Positions 17,312 to 27,793 are shown, counted from the first letter of the stretch. The stretch: DNA of 36,415 bases from Alphaproteobacteria bacterium (GCA_013151435.1 JAADIH010000191.1:1-36415), one strand, 5' to 3'. Notes: generated by a model from the sequence alone, not told the origin. Numbers and translations are program-made.

Positions 17312-18532
17312 TCAATAAATCGCATCATTCAAACTTAATACGCCAGACATCACGGCCGCAATGACGCCGGCCGTCAATAGCCCCATGATGGCGGTCAGGA
17401 TCGGGCCGAGCAACGCCATAAATTGCCTGATTGCGGTGCGGGTGCGCTGTTCGGCAAATTTTGCCGCCTGCGCCGCCATCGCGCCGAGCGCGCCGATTTC
17501 GTCCCCCACTTCCAGAAAGCTGGTCATTTCTTTGGACGGTGAGGCAAGGCGTGCAAGCGCAGCGGAGAGTTTGTCGCCGGTGCGCACCGCTTGTTCGATT
17601 TTTGAAAGCTCATCGCGTATCAATGCATGATGCACGGTCTCTGCGGCCAATGGCATTGCATCAGAAAGCGCTGTGCCGCCTTCAAGCAGCGTTGATAAGG
17701 CGCGGCAATAACGGCCGAGTTCACTGTCGCGGCGCATGCGCCCGAAATAGGGCATGGCCAAAAGCAGGTTGTCGAATTCTGCTTGATAGCGGATCCGCGC
17801 AAAGCGCCAGCCAAGCAGGGTCACTAGCGCAGCAAACGGCGCGAGGAAAAGATTGGCCCGGATAAAAGCGCCAACACCGAGCGCGATGCGGGTTTCCGGC
17901 GGCGGCGTAGCGCCGGAATTTTCGAATATCAGCTCAAACTGAGGCAGAACAAGAAAGCTTAAAAATATCAGCGTCAATATTATCAACACAACAAGGGCGA
18001 GCGGGTAGACGAGCTGGGCAATAATATCCCGGCGGAGGCTTAGCGCGCTTTCATAATGTTCGGCCAGTTTGGAGAACTGGTCCGGCAACGCGCCAAGGCT
18101 TTCGCTGGCGCGAATGAGCGCCACCATCAAACGCGGCGCTTTCAATGCGCCATTGACGAGCGCGTCGGAAAGCGGTCGGCCGGCGCGGACCTCGTGGGCG
18201 AGGTGATCGAAAAATTTCATCTGCCGATCGGTCGCCGCCTGGGCGTGCGCGACGTCTATGGCTTTCAACAATGGCAGCCCGGCGCCCAACAAATCCGCAA
18301 GGCGTTTTGTAATGAAGGAGAGCTCCCGCAAGGAGAGCGCGCCATCGCGTCCGTCGCCAAAAATCTTTAGCGTTGGCGCACTATGGGCTGGTTTTAACGA
18401 GATCGGAGCGAGTTGACGTGCGCGCAACCGTTCAATCGCAGCAGGTTTGTCATTCGCCTGTACGACCCCGGTAACAACCTCGCCGGAACGGTCCTCCGCA
18501 GAATATTTCCAGTCGGTTGCAGTATCGCTCAC
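17312..18532 (-). CDS. gspF: Type II secretion inner-membrane platform protein GspF
   Basis: A 406-residue polytopic protein with two tandem GspF domains. The first (about 75-195) carries LSFITKRLADLLGAGLPLLKAI; the second (about 270-400) carries YCRALSTLLEGGTALSDAMPLAAETV. Membrane helices lie between them and at the C-terminus. It is the central platform that converts GspE ATPase work into pseudopilus assembly. Its start overlaps the gspE stop (ATGA). Confidence 0.95.
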   Translation of the reverse strand: MSDTATDWKYSAEDRSGEVVTGVVQANDKPAAIERLRARQLAPISLKPAHSAPTLKIFGDGRDGALSLRELSFITKRLADLLGAGLPLLKAIDVAHAQAATDRQMKFFDHLAHEVRAGRPLSDALVNGALKAPRLMVALIRASESLGALPDQFSKLAEHYESALSLRRDIIAQLVYPLALVVLIILTLIFLSFLVLPQFELIFENSGATPPPETRIALGVGAFIRANLFLAPFAALVTLLGWRFARIRYQAEFDNLLLAMPYFGRMRRDSELGRYCRALSTLLEGGTALSDAMPLAAETVHHALIRDELSKIEQAVRTGDKLSAALARLASPSKEMTSFLEVGDEIGALGAMAAQAAKFAEQRTRTAIRQFMALLGPILTAIMGLLTAGVIAAVMSGVLSLNDAIY

Positions 18533-20175
18533 AGTCCCAACGCCCGCTGAAGTTCTGATGCGTCGGTTATGCCGTTTGCAACCTTTGTTTCGCCATCGTC
18601 TGCGAGTTGCGTAAACCCCCGCTCTCTGGCGGTGTTTCTGACGGTGGAAGCGGTAACGCCTCTGCGGATGACGGATTTCAACTCCTCATCGACTTCAAGA
18701 ATTTCACTAATCGCCACACGCCCTACATATCCGGTTCCAATACACGCATTGCACGCCGTAACGCCGTCCGCGTCAGCTTTACATTCCGGGCAGGTGCGGC
18801 GCACCAGCCGTTGCGCGATAACGCCGATAAGGCTTGAAGCGACCAGGTAATCTTCAACCCCCATATCAAGCAGGCGCGTTATCGCCGAAGGCGCATCATT
18901 GGTATGCAGGGTCGACAACACGAGATGCCCGGTGAGCGAGGCCTGAACGGCAGTGCGCGCGGTTTCCAGATCGCGCATCTCCCCGACCATAATGACGTCC
19001 GGGTCGTGGCGCAGAAAAGATCGCATGGCGTTTGCGAAATCAAGGCCAATCGCGGGATTGACCTGCGTCTGTGAGACGCCGTCAATTTGATACTCAACCG
19101 GGTCTTCAATGGTGAGGATTTTGGTTTTTCGTTTGGCCAACAATTCCAAAAGTGCATAGAGCGTTGTCGTCTTGCCGCTGCCGGTCGGACCGGTAATCAG
19201 CAAAATGCCGTTTGGCTGTTGGATAAGCCGGCGCAACGCATCTGCGCTCTTTAAGGAGAAGCCCAGTGCTTCCAGCTCTAATGTGAAAGAGGATTTCTCA
19301 AGCAGGCGCAAGACAATGCTCTCGCCGAAAATTGTCGGCGTTGTCGATACGCGCAAGTCTATCGAACGGCCGGCGACAGGAAACGAAAACCGCCCGTCCT
19401 GGGGCCGGCGCCGCTCCGCAATGTCTAGGCTCGCTAAAATTTTCAATCGGGAGATCGCCGCAAGGCCCTGCGCTATGGTCAGGTGCTCTTGCATGCTCAA
19501 CACGCCATCGACGCGATAGCGGATATCAACACCGCGCTCTTTCGGTTCGATGTGAATATCTGACGCGCGTTGTCGTGCGGCTTCGACAATAAGCCTGTTG
19601 ACGAGCTTTACCGCTGGCTCCCCGCTGGCAAGGTCTTTTAGCTTTGCCGCATCATCGCCAATACTAGCCGCGTCGGATTGTGTTTCCTCGTTTCGAAGCT
19701 CAGGACGGGCGAGCGCGGCGATACGGTCAAACTGTGTTTGCGTCGCCAGCAACGGCGTCACTTTGCCGCCGAGCGCAAATGACAATCCGCGCAATCCCTC
19801 GCCGCCTATTGGGTCGACGATTGCTGCTGTAATTTCATTTCCGTCCTGGGAAAGCGGAATGATGCGGTGCTTTTCCAAAAATCGCCAATTGGTATTCTTG
19901 ATAAGATCGCGCGACGGGGCGGCGCGCGCGCCCTGAAAGCGCGGAAGCGAAAAATACGCTGAATAAAATTCCGCAATGGCGTCTTCGGTCATCAAGCCGA
20001 GCTTACTCAGCGCCTGATCAAGCGGCGCACCGGTTTCGCGGCATAGTTCGATGATGTGGCCCTGTTGTGATGGGGTCAACAGTCCCTGTCGTTGCAGTGC
20101 GGCAATCACTGCAACGGCGGGATGTTCAGTACTATTTAGCCCTGCGGCTTCAAAAGGCATTGGGTGCTCTTGCAA
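18529..20175 (-). CDS. gspE: Type II secretion assembly ATPase GspE
   Basis: A 548-residue secretion ATPase. An N-terminal MshEN-like/N1E domain (about 20-150) is followed by the catalytic domain with Walker A GPTGSGKT (329-336), Asp box TIEDPVEYQ, Walker B DPDVIMVGEMRD (391-402) and His box STLHTNDAP. A tetra-cysteine zinc site lies at C462, C465, C475 and C478. It is the first gene of the operon; the next upstream gene lies on the other strand, so its promoter should lie in 20176-20700. An internal ATG at 20160 is an alternative start. Confidence 0.96.
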   Translation of the reverse strand: MQEHPMPFEAAGLNSTEHPAVAVIAALQRQGLLTPSQQGHIIELCRETGAPLDQALSKLGLMTEDAIAEFYSAYFSLPRFQGARAAPSRDLIKNTNWRFLEKHRIIPLSQDGNEITAAIVDPIGGEGLRGLSFALGGKVTPLLATQTQFDRIAALARPELRNEETQSDAASIGDDAAKLKDLASGEPAVKLVNRLIVEAARQRASDIHIEPKERGVDIRYRVDGVLSMQEHLTIAQGLAAISRLKILASLDIAERRRPQDGRFSFPVAGRSIDLRVSTTPTIFGESIVLRLLEKSSFTLELEALGFSLKSADALRRLIQQPNGILLITGPTGSGKTTTLYALLELLAKRKTKILTIEDPVEYQIDGVSQTQVNPAIGLDFANAMRSFLRHDPDVIMVGEMRDLETARTAVQASLTGHLVLSTLHTNDAPSAITRLLDMGVEDYLVASSLIGVIAQRLVRRTCPECKADADGVTACNACIGTGYVGRVAISEILEVDEELKSVIRRGVTASTVRNTARERGFTQLADDGETKVANGITDASELQRALGL

Positions 20176-20715
20176 CGTTCAAAACTGTTCGCATCAGCTT
20201 AGTGCATAAAAGCCAGCCAAACAAAGCCGAAATAAAAGAACTATCGAGTGAAACCACAACAGTCTCGGCTTAAGCATGTGCAATTGCTTTGGTTTCAATA
20301 GAAACCAATACAAGTATTACATGATTGCAACACTACCGAACATCCTGCGGCGATCTTTCCTAATAATAATAATTCGAAAATTTGGCCCATATTACGCCTG
20401 ATAATGCTCGGTTCTTGTTTTGTCATGGGGTTCGTCTTGGATGATATAATATCAGTATAGAGAGTGTATTTGAATCAATTATACAAATGCACGTTGACAG
20501 ACATCTCTTTATTGGATTGCTCATGACGGCATCAGTTCAAGTATAGAAGCCGAAATGTGTAGATATCGGGCGCACTCATTATTGTGCTTGTCTGGTGTTT
20601 GAGAGCTATATCAGTACCGTTTGTATGAGTTCAGCGATCCTGCTGACAGGGCCGCTTTGCGCCGAAAATTACCTAACGCCGGGATTTGTTCCGGGCGAAT
20701 AAGAGAGGTTTGCTT
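20176..20715. other. Divergent intergenic region upstream of gspE and the YD gene
   Basis: No gene is seen in these 540 bases, which must hold promoters for the minus-strand secretion operon and the plus-strand repeat gene. The sequence is A/T-rich. A possible plus-strand promoter has TTGTCA at 20420-20425 and TATAAT at 20445-20450, but the 19-base spacer is long. A TTGACA at 20494-20499 has no good partner. The best structured element is the inverted repeat listed separately. Confidence 0.4.
20289..20308. repeat. Perfect 8-base inverted repeat upstream of gspE
   Basis: TTGGTTTC and GAAACCAA flank a 4-base loop (AATA), about 115 bases upstream of the gspE start. The symmetry fits either a regulator-binding operator for the secretion operon or a small RNA hairpin. 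No U-tract follows in either direction, so a terminator is unlikely. Confidence 0.45.
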
Positions 20716-21892
20716 ATGAACCGCCGCCATCCGCAGCTATTTTGCAAGCGCATTTTACTCGCAGGCCTCTTGATCAGCGCCGCAATCTTCCCAAGCGCTT
20801 TGGCGCAAACAACACAGACCTATGAATATGACGCCCTCGGGCGATTGGTGCAGGTTGACGAATTTGCGTCCGGTGACGCAGCGCAATATGTGTATGACGC
20901 GGCTGGAAACCGCACCAGGTAACTTTGACGACGCCCGGCGATCCTGTTTTTTCAATTGCCAGCGCGAGCGCCAACGAAGGCGGTGCAGTATCTTTGACTG
21001 TAACGCGCGGGGGCAACCCTGGCGTTGCCGTTACTGTTGACTATGCAAGCTCAAATAGTTCGGCAATCGCTGGAAGCGATTACACCGCAGTTTCGGGCAC
21101 GCTCAATTTTCTGGTAAACGAAACACCTAAGAACATCAGTGTCGCCACAACCCAAGACAGCGTCTATGAAGGCAATGAGGCATTCACGCTCACGCTTTCG
21201 AATGCCAGCGCGCCAGCAACCATTGGAACTGGTGTTGCGACCGGCACGATTAACAATGATGATACGGCGCCAGCATTTTCGGTGAACAACGTATCAGTGT
21301 CGGAAGGTGGAACGCTCAGCTTCACCGTCACAAAAACCGGCTCAACGGCATTATCACATAATATCAATTACGCGACCGCCAATGGCACAGCTATAGCGGG
21401 TTCTGACTATACGGCGAAATCCGGAACGCTAACATTCACTTCGTCGCAAACCTCAAAAACGGTGACGGTTACAACCATTGAGGATACCGCTGTCGAACCC
21501 AATGAAACTGTACAATTGAACCTTTCAGCGGCAACGAGCGGCGCGACGATCTCTGACAGCCAGAGCATTGGTACGATCAATAATGACGACGTTGGCAACA
21601 CTCCGCCAGTTGCTAACGATGACAGTGTATCTGGCTCTCAGAACGTAAACTTAGTCTTACTGCCGCTGACAAACGATACCGATGCGAATAATGATACGCT
21701 TTCAATCCAAAGCTTTACTCTCAGCGCTGGCCTCACGCTGCTCAGCTCAACAGCACATCAATAACGGTGAGGTCGTCTCTTTGTGGCAATAGAACACTCA
21801 CCTATGTGGCGAGTGATGGCAATGGCGGCACAGATTCCGCAACGGTCAGTATCTCTTTTACACAAACCTGTGGAACGAGGCTGTGTTTATGA
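20716..21892 (+). pseudogene. Secreted YD-repeat/Calx-beta/cadherin-like protein, twice frameshifted
   Basis: The ATG at 20716 follows AAGAGAGG at good spacing. The product begins with a signal peptide (ILLAGLLISAAIFPSALA, cleavage before QTT), then two YD repeats (YEYDALGRLVQV, YVYDAAGNRT). At about 20922 the frame shifts back one base and continues into two Calx-beta domains (ASANEGGAVSLTVTR, VSVSEGGTLSFTVTK, each ending GTINNDD). At about 21745 it shifts again into a cadherin-like ending (LTYVASDGNGGTDSATVSISF), stopping at 21890-21892. Read through, it would be about 390 residues. Calx-beta domains bind calcium and usually occur in surface adhesins. The mix of YD and Calx-beta parts plus two frame breaks suggests a remnant of a larger surface protein. 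Confidence 0.75.
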
Positions 21893-22007
21893 TCGAAGAG
21901 GTTTTTTCGAAATCTCTGGTCACAAACACACCGCCTTGACCACTAGTTTTTGACTTGCGTTCGTCGCGTTCCGTTCACTGAATTCACGTCCATAGAAAGC
22001 CTCGCCC

Positions 22008-25000
22008 ATGTTGTCCGCACGCACCTTCCGCCGGATTGCCGTTGGCCTTGCGCCTGCCGCGTTTTTTGCCGCTTCCGCTCATGCGCAATCGACGCCGGAG
22101 CCGTTGCTGGCGCAGGTGCAGGGCGATGCGAACGGGGTTGATCTGGCGACCGGCGCGCTGACCATGTCGGCGAGCGATGTGGCGATCGGCCAACCGGGCG
22201 CCGGCGGGCTCAGCTACACGCGGGTCTATTCCGGCACGGGTTGGCGCGGAAAGATGCTCGGCACGATCTGCACAGAATCTGGCGATCCGAGCAAATATAT
22301 CGTCTCGATGGTCGCATCATCAGAAACGTTCACGCTGACCGGCAGCCTTGGCACGGGAACGTTTGCTTCCGATATCAATTCCGGCGCGAGCCTGACCTAC
22401 ACCTCGGCAAACCAGGAGTTCACCTATACCAGCGGCGACGGGACGGCGGCGGTGTTCGATGCGACGCTGGCCGGGAAGATCGACCCGGCGAACGCCAATG
22501 AGGGTGTTCTGGTTCGCACCACCGCCCCGAACGGCGCGGTTACCGACTACACATATAACGAAGCAACCGTCTCCAGCACGACGCGGGCGCGGCTGCAGTC
22601 GGTGACCAATTCGTTCGGTTACCAGATGCATATGAATTACGCCGATGACAGTCCGGCGAACACCACCGAGCTCAATGGCAATTGGCTGCGCGTCACCAAA
22701 GTCACCGGCTTTAACCGCACAGTTGATTATTGCGCAGCGACGGCAAACACCTGTTCTTATTCCCAAAGCTGGCCGGATGCGAGCTATACCGGGACCAACA
22801 GCCAGATCGCGACCGTCACCGATCCGATTGGGCGGGTGACGACTTACACCTAATGCCAGCGGCAAGCTCACCAAGGTCAAATGGCCTAGCTCGACGGTAG
22901 ATAATCTTACCGTCAGCTATCACGCGGCGGGCGCTTCTGCGGGGTTCGTTTCTACGATCAATCGCGGCTACGCCAGTTGGACCTATTCCTACTCGGATAC
23001 ATCGACCGTGCGCACGACGACGGTCACGTTGCCGGGCGGCGGCTCGAGCGTCACCACGAGCAGGCTCGCCAGCGGTCTTGTCTCATCGACAACAAGCCCG
23101 CTCAATCAGACCACCCGCTATCGCTATTATACGTCCGGCCAGGTGAGGCGAGTGATCGCGCCGGAGGGCAATTACGTTTCCTACAGCTATGACGGGCGCG
23201 GCAACCTCACCACCACGACTGCTGTCTCCAAGTCCGGCTCCGGGCTTGCCAACATCGTCTCTTCGGCGACTTACGCCGCGACCTGCACCAACAACAAGAC
23301 CTGCAACAAGCCGCTGACGACGACGGATGCGCGCGGCAAGGTGACCAATTACGTCTATGACGCAACCCATGGCGGGACTGCCAAAATCACCGCGCCGGAC
23401 CCCGATGGCGGCGGCGCGCTGGTGCGCCCGGAGACGCGCATTACCTATGCGCAAAAGCGCGCGCGTTACAAAACCGCCAGCTCAACCTTCGCCGATGGCC
23501 CGTTGATGTGGGTCCCGACCGAGACCTCGGCCTGCGCGACGCTCACCTCCTGCGCCGGCGGCGCGGACGAGACCAAAACCGTCACCACATGGCCGGGAAC
23601 GTCCTCAGCGCAAAACCTGCAGCCCGTATCGGTCACCGCCAAGGCCGGGAACAATGCGGTGACCACCACCACCAGCTTTGCCTATACCGACTTCGGCTGG
23701 CTCGATAATGTCGATGGCCCGTTGTCGGGCGCCGCTGACCGTTCGTTCTTCTTCTACAATGATGCGGGCGAGCAAACCGGCGCCATCGGCCCGGACCCGG
23801 ACGGCGCCGGGGCGCTGAAGTTCCAGGCTGCGCGCACCAGCTTCAACACTTTCGGCCAACCCATAAAAGTCGAGCAAGGCACAGCGACAGCGCAAACCTC
23901 CGCTGCGCTCGCCGCCATGACCGTCTTACAAAAAGCCGAGACCGAATATGACGCCTATGGCCGGCCGGTGAAATCTCTTGCCTATTCCGGCGCGACGACG
24001 ACGCTGTTGGCGGTCAGCCAAGTGAGTTACGACTCTGCGGGGCGCACCGATTGCGTTGCGCAACGGATGAACCCGTCGGTGTTTGCAACCCTGCCGTCAT
24101 CGGCCTGCACGCTGGGGACCAAAGGCTCATATGGCGACGACCGGGTGGCGCGCAACACCTACAATAATGGCGGTCAGGTTTTAAAAACCATCTCCGCCTA
24201 TGGCACGACGTTAGCGCAGGACACGGTGACGCGCACATACACGACCAACGGCCTCGCCGCGACGCTCACCGATGCGGGCGGTAATAAAACCACTTATGAA
24301 TATGACGGCTATGACCGTCTCACAAAGACGCGGTTCCCATCGAAGACCACGGCGGGGACCTCATCGACCACCGACTATAACCAGTTGACCTTCTCCAACG
24401 TTGCCGCGACGCTGGGGCTCGTGACATCTGTGCGCAACCGGGCGGCTCAGTCGATCACCTTCACCTATGACGATCTCGGGCGCATGACACGCCGGCATGT
24501 GCCGGGTTCGGCCGACGGGACCGCAACGAAAGAAAACCACGATTTCGCCTATGACAGCTTCGGGCGGTTAACAACGGCCACTCATTGGAGTGTGACGCTG
24601 GCCTACACATATGACCAGCTCGGGCGGCTGACCAAGAAGCAGCATAATGCGGCGCTGCCGATTGACTACGCCTATGACGCCGCCAGCCGGGTGACCAAGC
24701 TGACCCATCCGGACGGGTTCGCGGTCGATTACGCCTATGACACGCTCGGCCGCCCGACCTCGGCGACCAATGGTTCGAACACGCTGGCGACGGTGGCCTA
24801 TGACGATTACGGTCGGCGCGCCTCCCTCACCTATGGCAACGGAACCAGCGTTGCCTACACCTTTGACGGCGGCGGCCGGCTCAGCGATCTCGACTGGAAC
24901 CTCAACGGAACCACCAACGACTTCAGTTACGACTTTACCTACACGCCGTCATTCCAGACCGCCACCAAGACCCTCTCCGACACCGCGTTTGACTGGGTTC

Positions 25001-25242
25001 CGGCGGCGTATTCTGTCGACAGCTACACCGCCAACGGCCTCAATCAGTATACCGATGTCGCCGGGGTGACGCCGGTCTATGACGCCAATGGCAACATCAC
25101 CACCGACCATCGCGGCTGGGACTATACCTATGATGCTGAAAACCGGCTGAGGACCATCAAGAACGGGGCGGCGCTGGCTTCCCTGGTCACGGACGCAGAA
25201 AGTTTTTACACATCGCAGCAACTTATCAGCCGACGGCATTAA
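22008..25242 (+). pseudogene. RHS/YD-repeat secreted protein, frameshifted and 3'-truncated
   Basis: The ATG at 22008 begins a signal peptide (IAVGLAPAAFFAASAHA, then QST). An N-terminal RHS domain follows (VDLATGALTMSASDVAIG, LSYTRVYSG). The frame breaks at 22852: TTYT then stop, while the frame one base later continues YNASGKLTKVKWP and merges into a 744-residue stretch with many YD repeats (YSYDGRGNLTT, YEYDGYDRLTKT, YTYDQLGRLTKK, YTYDAENRLRTI). These repeats form the beta-barrel shell of RHS/Tc proteins. The expected RHS core end and C-terminal toxin are missing: after ENRLRTIKNGAALASL the sequence changes character and stops, next to a transposase fragment. I infer loss of the 3' end by insertion or rearrangement. 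Confidence 0.85.
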
Positions 25243-25253
25243 GAAGCCCCTGA

Positions 25254-25496
25254 CGCAATACTTATGTCGAACGCGCCATTGGCTCTGTCTGGCGAGAATG
25301 TCTTTATCACACAATTGTCTTGAACGCGGCGCGTTTACGCCGGGTGTTGAAAGCTTATGCCCAATACTACAATAATACGCGCGCGCATTTGGGTCTTGAT
25401 AAAGACACGCCCACTCCGAGACCGATTTCGGCTTCCGGTGCAATCAAATCGATTCCCCACCTCGGAGGATTGCACCATGAGTACTTAAGAATCTAG
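25254..25496 (+). pseudogene. Integrase-core transposase C-terminal fragment
   Basis: An open frame from 25254 to TAG 25494-25496 encodes about 80 residues with the C-terminal signature of rve-type transposases: YVERAIGSVWRECLYH, LRRVLKAYAQYYNNTRAHLGL, and a GGLHHEY ending. The catalytic glutamate region is only partly included, and there is no upstream half, so it cannot be active. It belongs to the IS3/IS481-like superfamily; the exact element is not identifiable here. It lies directly against the truncated RHS gene and just beyond the end of the ABC exporter gene, marking the left edge of the peptide cluster. Confidence 0.8.
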
Positions 25497-25544
25497 TTTT
25501 CAGTAAGGACAACAAGTGTTTCCCGAACGCCCATCAGTTAGCAG

Positions 25545-27359
25545 TTAAAGGATATCATTGTCGCTCTGCGACATTTGTTGCCGGCGCCACAAGTCACGAT
25601 ATAACCCATTTTGATGAATAAGGGCCTCATGTTTGCCGCGCTCTTCGATACGGCCATTGCAAAGCACCAAGATTTCATCGGCATTAATAATCGTCGACAA
25701 GCGATGCGCGATTACAAGGGTAGTTCGCTCACTAGCAATATCATTGAGGCTGCGCAAAATCTCTTGTTCCGTTGCAGAGTCAAGGGCGCTTGTAGCCTCA
25801 TCAAAAATCAGAATCCGTGGATTTTTCAAAATTACACGGGCGATTGCGACACGTTGCTTTTCACCTCCTGAAAGTTTGAGACCGCGCTCGCCCACTTGCG
25901 TGTCAATACCGTCTGGAAGACGTGCAATAAATTCACCAAGTTGCGCTGCCTTAGCCGCGCGCTCGACGTCTTTCCGGGACGCGCCTATCTTACCATAGGC
26001 GATGTTATAGAACAATGAGTCGTGAAAAAGCACTGTATCCTGAGGAACAACGCCAATTGCATTTCGCAAACTATCTTGCGTGACCGTACAGATGTCATGC
26101 CCGTCAATTAGAATTTTCCCGCCATTAACATCATAAAAACGAAACAATAACCTTGCGATAGTGGATTTTCCCGCACCGCTTGGACCAACGATCGCGACTG
26201 TTTTTCCAGCTGGAATATCGAAAGAAATATCTTCCAACAAAGGCCTGCGCTTGTCGTAATGGAATAACACATTGCGAAAGGAAACACCGCCCCGGCCAAC
26301 TGTTAAAGCGCATGCGCCTGGCGTATCCTCAACTTCAGGACGTTGGGAAAGCAAGCCTAACATGGCTTCCACGTCTGCGAGGGACTGTTTTATTTGAGTA
26401 TAGACAAGACTTAACGCATGAAGTGGCGCATATAATTGCAACAGATAGGCGTTAACAAGGACAAAATCTCCGATCGTCATTGCGCCCGTTACGACACGCC
26501 CGCCAGCTAGAACCATTACTAAAATAGCGCCGGTAGCAGTGATAAGCGACCTGCCGATGTTAAATAACACTTGTACGGTTTGATTGCGAATAGCTGCGCT
26601 TTCATAAGCGCGTTTTGCAGTGTCAAATCTACGCGCCTCAGCCTCTTCGGCTGTAAAATATTTTACAGTTTCATAATTCATCAAGCTGTCAATGGCCTTC
26701 ATGCTCGCGGCCACATCCAGCATATTCATTTCTTTTCGAAACCGAACTTGCCAACGGGTCATTAGCAACGTGAAACCAAGATATGAAGCGATCGTCATGA
26801 TCGTAATAATGGCAAAACTTGGGTGGTATAAACGAAACAGGACCGCCGACACTAATGCTAATTCAACTATCGTTGGGAAAATACTAAACAATACGAGCTC
26901 TAGCAAAAATTCCATGCCAGTAGTGCCGCGTGCAATGATTGTCGCTATGCCGCCTGTCTGTCGGTTAAGATGAAAACGCAACGAGAGAGCGTGAAGCTTT
27001 CGAAAGACGTCCAAGGATGTTATGCGAATAGCTCTTTGGCTAACTGTAACGAAAAGATACTCTCTTAGTTCCCCTGTAAGTTGGTTGAGCGCATTAGCGA
27101 CGCCATAGGCAACAATAAGTGCAATTGGCGCGTAAATAGGAGCAGCGATCAGCGTATCTATAACATGCTTATACAAAAAAGGCGCAACAACACTAATTCC
27201 TTTGCCGACAATAATTAGAATCAGCGCCCCCACAACACGTGCCTTAAGCGCGCTTTCCCTCTTAGGCCAAAGTAATGAGAATAGTCGCAAAACGACTTGC
27301 GCTACCACTCTCTGATCATTTTGTGATTGGGTTGGCTGTTGACCTTTAGCGTTCATCAT
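25545..27359 (-). CDS. Atm1-like ABC exporter (fused membrane and ATPase domains)
   Basis: A 604-residue half-transporter with six membrane helices at about 40-330 and an ATPase domain at 355-590. Walker A is GPSGAGKST (392-400), the signature is LSGGEKQR (497-504), Walker B is ILIFDEATSALD (516-527) and the switch histidine is H552. The segment NYETVKYFTAEEAEARRFD is the hallmark of the Atm1/HMT1 branch, whose known members export glutathione-linked or metal-linked compounds. There is no peptidase C39 domain, so it would not cut a leader itself. It is divergently transcribed from a small-peptide and ATP-grasp operon, and I infer that it may export the mature peptide. An unrelated housekeeping Atm1 role remains possible. 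Confidence 0.92.
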   Translation of the reverse strand: MMNAKGQQPTQSQNDQRVVAQVVLRLFSLLWPKRESALKARVVGALILIIVGKGISVVAPFLYKHVIDTLIAAPIYAPIALIVAYGVANALNQLTGELREYLFVTVSQRAIRITSLDVFRKLHALSLRFHLNRQTGGIATIIARGTTGMEFLLELVLFSIFPTIVELALVSAVLFRLYHPSFAIITIMTIASYLGFTLLMTRWQVRFRKEMNMLDVAASMKAIDSLMNYETVKYFTAEEAEARRFDTAKRAYESAAIRNQTVQVLFNIGRSLITATGAILVMVLAGGRVVTGAMTIGDFVLVNAYLLQLYAPLHALSLVYTQIKQSLADVEAMLGLLSQRPEVEDTPGACALTVGRGGVSFRNVLFHYDKRRPLLEDISFDIPAGKTVAIVGPSGAGKSTIARLLFRFYDVNGGKILIDGHDICTVTQDSLRNAIGVVPQDTVLFHDSLFYNIAYGKIGASRKDVERAAKAAQLGEFIARLPDGIDTQVGERGLKLSGGEKQRVAIARVILKNPRILIFDEATSALDSATEQEILRSLNDIASERTTLVIAHRLSTIINADEILVLCNGRIEERGKHEALIHQNGLYRDLWRRQQMSQSDNDIL

Positions 27360-27793
27360 TCAATACGCGCAATGGTAGAGTGATAAAGCGTCGACGCCTT
27401 TACGACACAGGTCAGAAATTGAAAAGGCATGGATGAGACCTGGAAAAGGCAAACTTTGGAAGCCTTCTGTTAAGCAGAGATTTCTTGGGCGTCGTCATTC
27501 AAAATAAAAATTCCAAACCATTATTCTATGCTGAATTTTCAGTAAGTTCTCGTGCCCCAAATTTAGCGCGATATAAGATATATCATTCTTAATCACGAAT
27601 TGGTTTGCCCACAAGCAACAGAGTAAGAAAAATATTCTATTCTTCAAATATTACACAAGTTTCATATCTATCTATGACATTAATAAACCGTACTAATTAC
27701 TATAACTGTATTGTCTTCGTGGTTATAATATGTTTGTATTTCTATGTTGGATATATATTCCAATTTTCGTCAATCTAAATCAGGAGTTCAAAA
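27360..27793. promoter_or_regulatory. AT-rich divergent control region of the peptide cluster
   Basis: These 434 bases between the exporter and the peptide gene contain no convincing gene and are strikingly AT-rich. They should carry both divergent promoters. The best plus-strand candidate is a TATAAT at 27724-27729, about 65 bases before the peptide ATG, with a TG dinucleotide just upstream but no good -35 box. A 34-codon hydrophobic frame (27674-27778) lacks a ribosome site and is not called. Confidence 0.4.

Noticed and set aside
20494-20522. TTGACA promoter box upstream of the YD gene
   Set aside because: No acceptable -10 box is found at 16-18 bases, so it is probably chance in AT-rich DNA.
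22008-25242. CRISPR-like or DNA-level tandem repeats in the RHS gene
   Set aside because: The repetition is the protein-level YD motif with varied spacing; there are no identical DNA repeats with unique spacers.
24949-25443. 164-codon minus-strand frame over the RHS end and transposase fragment
   Set aside because: It runs antisense to strong YD-repeat and transposase coding sequence and shows no recognisable family; it is a shadow frame.
25545-27359. Exporter as a bacteriocin-type peptidase-containing transporter
   Set aside because: There is no N-terminal C39 peptidase domain, and the NYETVKYF segment places it in the Atm1 branch.
27674-27778. 34-codon hydrophobic frame upstream of the precursor gene
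   Set aside because: It could be a second small peptide, but it has no ribosome site, lies in very AT-rich DNA and overlaps the likely promoter.
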